In this document: one piece after another, positions 6,000 to 9,735 of the stretch | Layout: each line of letters starts with the position of its first letter | How positions within the stretch are numbered: the stretch's first letter is position 1 | NCBI GenBank assembly: GCA_024762845.1 | Contig: JANTGQ010000037.1 | Span: 1-9,735, forward strand | Origin: Nitratifractor sp. | GTDB taxonomy: Bacteria; Campylobacterota; Campylobacteria; Campylobacterales; Sulfurovaceae | Direction: 5' to 3' | Length of the DNA stretch: 9,735 nucleotides | Made by a program: the position numbers and the translations under genes | The notes under the pieces: generated by a model | Database searches by the model: none | What the model was told of the DNA's origin: nothing | What the model saw: the letters and a program-made list of their open reading frames with translations, nothing else

Positions 6000-6668
6000 C
6001 TATGTTGCCTTAAAACTCTCTTTACTTTTGCACAGATGTGCCAAAAAGCACTCGTCGCACTCTGGGTTAAGGGCTTTGCATCTGTATCTGCCAAAAAGAA
6101 CCATCGCCTGGTGGAGTTGGTGGAGGTTTGTTTTGAATTTTTTTACCAAATCTGCTTCGGTAGCGGTGGCAGTTGTACTTTTGCTTAAGCCTAGGCGGTG
6201 GGCGACTCTGAAAACATGGGTATCTACTGCCATTAGATTTGCACCGGTATACTCTATAAGTACAACATTGGCAGTTTTTTGCCCAACACCTGGGAGCTTA
6301 ACTAACTCTTTTTGGGTTAATGGAAACTCTCCGTTAAAATCCTCTTCGATCATTTGTGCCATTGCTATAAGGTTTTTTGCCTTGTTGTTAAAAAATGAAC
6401 AACTGTTAATAGTTTTTTTTACATCGTCTAGCGAAGCGTTGGCTAGAAGAGCTGTATTTGGATAGTTTGCAAAGAGTTCAGGAGTGATGAGGTTTACTCT
6501 TTTGTCTGTGCACTGCGCAGAGAGAGCAACTGCTACCACTAATTGGTAGATATTGTCATAATTTAACTCTGTTACAGAGTCTGGATAGTTGTGAAGAAAA
6601 ATCTCTTTTATCTCCTCTATCTCCTCTTTTTTCGCTAATTTGGGAAACTTTACTGCTTTTTTTCTCAT
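6000..6668 (-). CDS. nth: Endonuclease III (DNA glycosylase/AP lyase)
   Basis: This 222-residue base-excision repair enzyme removes oxidised pyrimidines and cleaves the strand by beta-elimination. The helix-hairpin-helix LPGVGQKTA (125-133) carries the catalytic lysine K131, matching K120 of E. coli Nth. VDTHVFRV (148-155) carries the catalytic aspartate D149, matching D138. The C-terminus has the 4Fe-4S signature C-x6-C-x2-C-x5-C at residues 197, 204, 207 and 213. Length is close to the usual 211-220. The ATG at 6668 has only a weak AGG upstream. It is a single gene, convergent with the toxin and divergent from the isomerase gene. MutY is ruled out because the active site holds the lysine typical of bifunctional Nth. 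Confidence 0.95.
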   Translation of the reverse strand: MRKKAVKFPKLAKKEEIEEIKEIFLHNYPDSVTELNYDNIYQLVVAVALSAQCTDKRVNLITPELFANYPNTALLANASLDDVKKTINSCSFFNNKAKNLIAMAQMIEEDFNGEFPLTQKELVKLPGVGQKTANVVLIEYTGANLMAVDTHVFRVAHRLGLSKSTTATATEADLVKKFKTNLHQLHQAMVLFGRYRCKALNPECDECFLAHLCKSKESFKAT

Positions 6669-6749
6669 TTTGACCTACATTAATAGAGTTTTTTAAAATT
6701 GATTAGTATACTATCATTATAATTTTCAAAAAACGTTTAAGGAGAATTT
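6669..6749. promoter_or_regulatory. Divergent promoter region, nth / PEB4-like isomerase
   Basis: A plus-strand TATAAT (6718-6723) would start the isomerase transcript near 6730, ahead of AAGGAG at 6739-6744, five bases from the ATG. A 10-base perfect palindrome, TAGTATACTA (6704-6713), lies upstream and includes a minus-strand TATACT that can serve as the nth -10 box. A regulator binding there could affect both genes; that is inference. Confidence 0.45.
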
Positions 6750-7589
6750 ATGAAAGTTTTTAAAAGTGCAATTTTAGCATCTGTCTTATTTGTTAGTGTA
6801 AACGCTGCAGATGTAGTTGCAACAGTAGGTAAAGTTGCTGTAACAAAGAGTGATATTGACTCTATGCTACAGAACCAGGGTGTTTCATTTGATAAAATGA
6901 ATAAAAAACAGCAAGAACAACTGGTGAAAAAGTTAATAGAGAGAGAGTTGCTCTTTAATGCTACCAAAAAAGCAGGAATAGAGAAAGATGAAGCGTATCT
7001 GAAAGTGTTAGAGAATACAAAAAAAGATTTGGCAATTCGAGTATGGATGGATAAGATTTACAAAAGAACACTTATTAGTGACTCTGAAGCAAATAAGTAC
7101 TATCAAGAGCATAAAGATATGTTTAAAGCGCCAGAGCAGGTACATGCAAGACACATTTTAGTAAAGAGTGAAAAAGAGGCAAAAGAGATTATCGATGCGC
7201 TTAAAGCACTTAAGGGTGATAAACTAAAAGCGAAATTTGTAGAGCTTGCAAAGGCTAAATCTACTGGACCTAGCGGACCAAAAGGTGGAGATTTAGGCTA
7301 CTTTGGAAAAGGGCAAATGGTTAAAGAGTTCCAAGATGCAGCATTCGCACTTAAAAATGGTGAGCTTACAACGGCGCCAGTTAAAACGCAGTTTGGATAC
7401 CATATAATCTTTGTTGAAGATAAAAAACCAGCAGGTGTCGCACCTTTCGAGCAGGTAAAGAAGAGTATTATGGCAAAAATGAGACAAGAGCAGTTTAAAA
7501 AAGTAGTTGATGATGCTATTAATAAAGAGAAAGCTAGCGTTAAAGTGAGCAATTCGTTAGAGAGTAGCGATAGTAATACAACAAAATAG
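6750..7589 (+). CDS. Periplasmic peptidyl-prolyl isomerase/chaperone, SurA/PEB4 type
   Basis: This 279-residue protein starts with a signal peptide (about 1-19, ending VNA). A SurA-N-like chaperone part follows (21-125), then a parvulin domain from VHARHILV (131-138) to FVEDKK (221-226), and a C-terminal helix that folds back on the chaperone part (230-266). Parvulin landmarks are H135, the GPKGGDLGYFGKGQM loop (176-190) and FGYHII (215-220, H218). The domain order and the nearby fba gene match C. jejuni PEB4 (Cj0596), which helps outer-membrane proteins fold and supports adhesion. Here the role should likewise be periplasmic protein folding. The tail from 267 onward is a polar Ser/Asn/Thr extension. 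The start is firm (AAGGAG, five-base spacing). Another gene that looks like a shortened copy follows at once. Confidence 0.92.
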   Translation: MKVFKSAILASVLFVSVNAADVVATVGKVAVTKSDIDSMLQNQGVSFDKMNKKQQEQLVKKLIERELLFNATKKAGIEKDEAYLKVLENTKKDLAIRVWMDKIYKRTLISDSEANKYYQEHKDMFKAPEQVHARHILVKSEKEAKEIIDALKALKGDKLKAKFVELAKAKSTGPSGPKGGDLGYFGKGQMVKEFQDAAFALKNGELTTAPVKTQFGYHIIFVEDKKPAGVAPFEQVKKSIMAKMRQEQFKKVVDDAINKEKASVKVSNSLESSDSNTTK

Positions 7590-7652
7590 CATTATTTACA
7601 ATTTGTTCACAAATTTACTATATAATATTAGTAAATATTTTAAGGAGACTAA
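7590..7652 (+). promoter_or_regulatory. Promoter region with two dyads before the parvulin-less paralogue
   Basis: A TATAAT at 7621-7626 would start a transcript near 7633, with AAGGAG six bases before the ATG at 7653. It sits in the centre of an inverted repeat: ATTTACTA (7613-7620) and TAGTAAAT (7629-7636), eight bases each, perfect, with an eight-base spacer. Just upstream is a second dyad, AATTTGTTCACAAATT (7600-7615), with seven-base arms around TC. No good -35 box fits at 17 bases. The layout looks like an operator region, but AT-rich sequence makes such dyads easier to find by chance. Confidence 0.45.
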
Positions 7653-8126
7653 ATGAAAAAAATCTTAACAACAGTTGCAGTAGTCGCTGCTTTAACAACA
7701 TCGGTAGTGAGTGCAAAGGTTATTGGTACAGTAAATGGATACAAAATCACAGAAAAAGAGGCAAATAAGCTATTGAAGGTTTTAACTAAAGGGAAAGTTA
7801 AATATTCACAGTTAAAGCGTCAGGATAAAGCAGAAATTGTAAAACGTCTGGCTGTTGATAAGTTGGTTATTAAGACTGCATACAGAAGTTTAAGTAAAAA
7901 AGAGAGAGATTTTGTTATTGCAAATGCTTGGATGGCAAAAAAGACAAGAGGTGTAAAAGTCTCTACAAGTGAAGCAAAGAAAGCCTATAATGCCAATAAA
8001 GCCCTTTTTAAGAAGAAAGGTAAAATTGTACCATTTAGCAAAGTGAAAGATTTGGTAAAAATGCAGCTAAAACAGCGTAAAGTTGTAAATAGATTGATGA
8101 AAAAAGCAAAAATAGTCGTAAAATAG
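7653..8126 (+). CDS. Parvulin-less SurA/PEB4-like chaperone paralogue
   Basis: This 157-residue exported protein has a signal peptide (about 1-21, ending VVSA). It aligns with the chaperone parts of the upstream isomerase. Residues 22-76 match its N-terminal SurA-like segment: VIGTVNGYKITEKEANKLL against VVATVGKVAVTKSDIDSML, then the EIVKRL..DKLVIKTA helix. Residues 89-125 match the WMDK..SDSEANKYYQEHKDMF segment. Residues 126-157 (VPFSKVKDLVKMQLKQRKVV) match the C-terminal helix that starts APFEQVKKSI. The whole parvulin domain of about 100 residues is missing, and a short GKI linker takes its place. The protein is very basic (many Lys). It should keep chaperone-type binding without isomerase activity, or modify the activity of its neighbour; both are inference. 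AAGGAG supports the start. fba follows after 17 bases, so the two are probably co-transcribed. Confidence 0.8.
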   Translation: MKKILTTVAVVAALTTSVVSAKVIGTVNGYKITEKEANKLLKVLTKGKVKYSQLKRQDKAEIVKRLAVDKLVIKTAYRSLSKKERDFVIANAWMAKKTRGVKVSTSEAKKAYNANKALFKKKGKIVPFSKVKDLVKMQLKQRKVVNRLMKKAKIVVK

Positions 8127-8143
8127 TAACGTAAGGAAAAGTA

Positions 8144-9217
8144 GTGAGCCAAAAGATTTCTGATTTTGTTGCCCCAGGTGTTGTAACTGGTGATGATGTG
8201 CAAAAGATATTCGAGATTGCGAAAGAGGGCAAATTTGCTCTTCCAGCGGTAAATGTTGTAGGGACAGACTCTATTAATGCAGTACTGGAAGCGGCAGCCA
8301 AAGTAAACTCACCTGTTATTATACAGTTTAGTAACGGCGGTGCAGGATTTATTGCTGGTAAAGCGTTAAAAGGTAATGAGAGTGCAGTGTTGGGTGCTAT
8401 TAGTGGTGCAAAACATCTACACACTATGGCAGAAGCGTATGGAGTTCCAGTAATTTTACATACAGACCATGCAGCGAGAAAACTTCTACCTTGGATAGAT
8501 GGATTGCTTGAAGCTAGCAAAGAGCACTTTGAAGCAACAGGAAAACCACTCTTTAGCTCACATATGATAGATCTTTCAGAAGAGTCACTTGATGAGAATC
8601 TCTCTACTTGTGAAGAGTATCTTCGTAAGATGGATGCACTTGGTATGACTTTAGAGATTGAACTTGGAATTACCGGTGGTGAAGAGGATGGTGTAGATAA
8701 CAGCCATGTAGACAATTCAGCACTCTATACGCAGCCAGAAGAGGTATGCGAAGCGTATGAGAGGTTGAGCAAAATATCTTCTCGCTTTACAATTGCTGCC
8801 TCTTTTGGGAATGTACATGGTGTATATAAGCCTGGTAACGTACAGTTGGAGCCTAAAATTTTAGATAACTCTCAAAAGTATATTCAGCAAAAACTCAATA
8901 CCCAAGAGAAGCCTGTTAATTTTGTATTCCACGGTGGAAGCGGCTCTAGCCCCCAAGAGATAGAAGAGGCTATTAGTTATGGTGCAATAAAGATGAATAT
9001 TGATACCGATACACAATGGGCATTCTGGAGTGGTGTAAAAGATTATGCCGCTTACTATCACGACTACTTGCAGGGACAAATTGGAAATCCTGAAGGCGAA
9101 GATAAGCCAAACAAGAACTATTATGATCCTAGAAAATGGTTACGTGCAGGCGAAGAGAGTATGCGTGACAGAGTAGTGCAGGCTTTTGAAGAGCTTAACT
9201 GCATTGATCGATATTAA
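8144..9217 (+). CDS. fba: Class II fructose-bisphosphate aldolase
   Basis: This 357-residue zinc enzyme splits fructose 1,6-bisphosphate into dihydroxyacetone phosphate and glyceraldehyde 3-phosphate, and makes it in gluconeogenesis. It matches E. coli FbaA (359 residues) with an offset of one residue. LHTDHAA carries catalytic D108 and zinc ligand H109. LEIELGITGGEEDGVDNS (170-187) carries E173. FGNVHGVY (221-228) carries zinc ligand H225. VFHGGSGS (261-268) carries zinc ligand H263. NIDTDTQWAF (285-294) is the substrate-binding segment. The start is GTG at 8144, with AAGGA about seven to eight bases upstream. It follows the chaperone paralogue by 17 bases, in the conserved peb4-fba neighbourhood. 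In autotrophic relatives it works mainly in the gluconeogenic direction, which is general knowledge and not visible here. No terminator lies in the 22-base gap after it. Confidence 0.97.
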   Translation: MSQKISDFVAPGVVTGDDVQKIFEIAKEGKFALPAVNVVGTDSINAVLEAAAKVNSPVIIQFSNGGAGFIAGKALKGNESAVLGAISGAKHLHTMAEAYGVPVILHTDHAARKLLPWIDGLLEASKEHFEATGKPLFSSHMIDLSEESLDENLSTCEEYLRKMDALGMTLEIELGITGGEEDGVDNSHVDNSALYTQPEEVCEAYERLSKISSRFTIAASFGNVHGVYKPGNVQLEPKILDNSQKYIQQKLNTQEKPVNFVFHGGSGSSPQEIEEAISYGAIKMNIDTDTQWAFWSGVKDYAAYYHDYLQGQIGNPEGEDKPNKNYYDPRKWLRAGEESMRDRVVQAFEELNCIDRY

Positions 9218-9239
9218 TTAGAAAGCTGCTAAAGAGTAG

Positions 9240-9735
9240 GTGAGTATAACCTTTAATACCCCAACCCCACTGCAGAAGTGCAGATTTAGGGGTATCGATT
9301 TTCTACTTAAGCGGGATGACCTTCTTCATCCTGATTTTTCGGGGAATAAAGCCCGAAAAATTGACTTTTTTTTAAATAATATTCCTCCTGAGATTAAAGC
9401 AATTGTAAGCTTTGGCTCTATACAGAGTAATGCTATGTACTCTCTAAGTGCTTTTGCGGCTTCTTATAATTTAGGGTTCCGCTACTATGCAAACCATATT
9501 CCTAAGCTACTAAAAGAGCACCCAGAGGGAAATATGGATTTGGCACTTCGTAAAGGTGCAGAGATTATTGAGGGGTATGAGAAGTTGTTTGTAGGAGAGA
9601 GTGAACTTTTAATAAAAGAAGGGTTGGCCTGTGAAGAGGCGTATTTTGGTATAAAAAAACTGGCCCTGGAGTTAATAGATAGTTTAGGTAATAAAGATTA
9701 CCAAATCTTTTTACCATCGGGTACAGGTACTACTG
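9240..9735 (+). CDS. PLP-dependent ACC deaminase / D-cysteine desulfhydrase family protein (3' end outside window)
   Basis: The first 165 codons are visible. The frame has a TAG just before GTG at 9240, and no other start codon comes before the catalytic lysine, so the GTG start is well supported even though its ribosome site (AAAGAG) is weak. The protein begins MSITFNTPTPLQ, a family-typical opening. LLKRDDLLHPDFSGNKARK (22-40) holds the PLP-binding lysine K37. SFGSIQSNAMYSLSAFA contains the family's QSN motif, and LPSGTGTT near the window edge is the phosphate-binding loop. This family (fold type II PLP enzymes) includes ACC deaminase and D-cysteine desulfhydrase, which cannot be told apart without the C-terminal half. 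It follows fba by 22 bases. Its first 130 bases contain three hairpins, listed separately. Confidence 0.85.
   Translation, partial: MSITFNTPTPLQKCRFRGIDFLLKRDDLLHPDFSGNKARKIDFFLNNIPPEIKAIVSFGSIQSNAMYSLSAFAASYNLGFRYYANHIPKLLKEHPEGNMDLALRKGAEIIEGYEKLFVGESELLIKEGLACEEAYFGIKKLALELIDSLGNKDYQIFLPSGTGTT
9256..9331 (+). other. Two stem-loops in the first codons of the PLP-enzyme gene
   Basis: The first is a two-part stem. ATACCCC (9256-9262) pairs with GGGGTAT (9289-9295), enclosing CTGCA (9270-9274) paired with TGCAG (9279-9283) around a GAAG loop. The second is GGATGA (9314-9319) with TCATCC (9326-9331) across six bases, extendable by one G-U pair. Both lie in codons that also encode family-conserved residues. 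Confidence 0.4.
9334..9373 (+). terminator. Intragenic terminator-like hairpin followed by T8
   Basis: ATTTTTCGGG (9334-9343) pairs perfectly over ten bases with CCCGAAAAAT (9352-9361) across an eight-base loop. Two outer G-U pairs are possible, and eight T follow at 9366-9373. It lies inside codons 32-45 of the PLP-enzyme gene, with the catalytic lysine codon in the loop, and 117 bases after the fba stop. It could end fba transcripts or act as an attenuator when translation of this gene is poor. The four-base gap between stem and T run is a weakness, and function is inference. Confidence 0.4.

Noticed and set aside
6028..6465. 145-codon open frame on the plus strand opposite nth
   Set aside because: It covers the catalytic core of endonuclease III, which is intact on the minus strand. 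The antisense frame has no ribosome site and no domain features.
5337..7614. TTGTTGACAAAT (5337-5348) and TTGTTCACAAAT (7603-7614), 11 of 12 bases alike, as a shared operator
   Set aside because: One copy is largely explained by the consensus -35 box of the toxin-antitoxin promoter; the other is not placed as a -35 for its TATAAT. In AT-rich intergenic DNA this match is weak evidence.
8035..8715. 226-codon open frame on the minus strand opposite fba
   Set aside because: It lies across the paralogue's end and the fba start, whose protein is clearly conserved. Its translation is Ser/Leu/Pro-rich low-complexity sequence with no family features, typical of an antisense shadow.
1..9735. Search for tRNA, rRNA, CRISPR array, insertion sequence ends or attachment sites
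   Set aside because: No cloverleaf or rRNA signature, no regularly spaced direct repeats, and no transposase or integrase gene was seen by eye; gaps between genes are all short.

Overview
The window is AT-rich and gene-dense, and it reads as the chromosome of a Campylobacterota (epsilonproteobacterial) bacterium, probably a free-living Sulfurimonas- or Sulfurovum-like relative. The best evidence is the right-hand block: a secreted SurA/PEB4-type peptidyl-prolyl isomerase shortly upstream of a class II fructose-bisphosphate aldolase, the same pairing as peb4 (Cj0596) and fba (Cj0597) in Campylobacter jejuni. Codon use (AAA, TTA and AGA rich) and the short AAGGAG-type ribosome sites agree. The genus is inference.

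Layout, left to right. (a) 1-998: the 3' end of a lysine-rich protein of unknown function, a convergent thiS (sulfur carrier), and a small lipoprotein. The two flanking unknown proteins share a near-identical C-terminal motif, DPELLGPQTTLE. (b) 4014-991, minus strand: a tight cluster of an XpaC-like membrane protein, a TelA-family protein and a class II HDAC-like deacetylase, possibly led by a 24-codon hydrophobic ORF. (c) 4072-5331: an M20 dipeptidase of the aminoacyl-histidine dipeptidase (PepD) type, divergent from (b). (d) 5340-5982: a type II toxin-antitoxin pair (ribbon-helix-helix antitoxin, RelE/ParE-fold toxin) with its own consensus promoter and a palindrome over the -10 box. (e) 6668-6000, minus strand: endonuclease III, sharing a terminator-like hairpin with the toxin gene. 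(f) 6750-9735: the PEB4-like isomerase, a smaller paralogue that keeps the chaperone parts but has lost the parvulin domain, class II fructose-bisphosphate aldolase, and the 5' part of a PLP-dependent ACC deaminase/D-cysteine desulfhydrase family gene.

How the genes work together: most are housekeeping (thiamine sulfur transfer, peptide turnover, base-excision repair, glycolysis/gluconeogenesis, outer-membrane protein folding). XpaC-TelA-deacetylase looks like a co-transcribed unit with an unclear, possibly stress- or envelope-related role. No tRNA, rRNA, CRISPR array or insertion sequence was seen, and no stretch over 300 bases lacks a gene.

Most worth a second look: the duplicated DPELLGPQTTLE motif, whose two copies differ only at synonymous sites; the parvulin-less chaperone paralogue with two dyads around its promoter; and a run of three hairpins, the last followed by eight T, inside the start of the PLP-enzyme gene just after fba.
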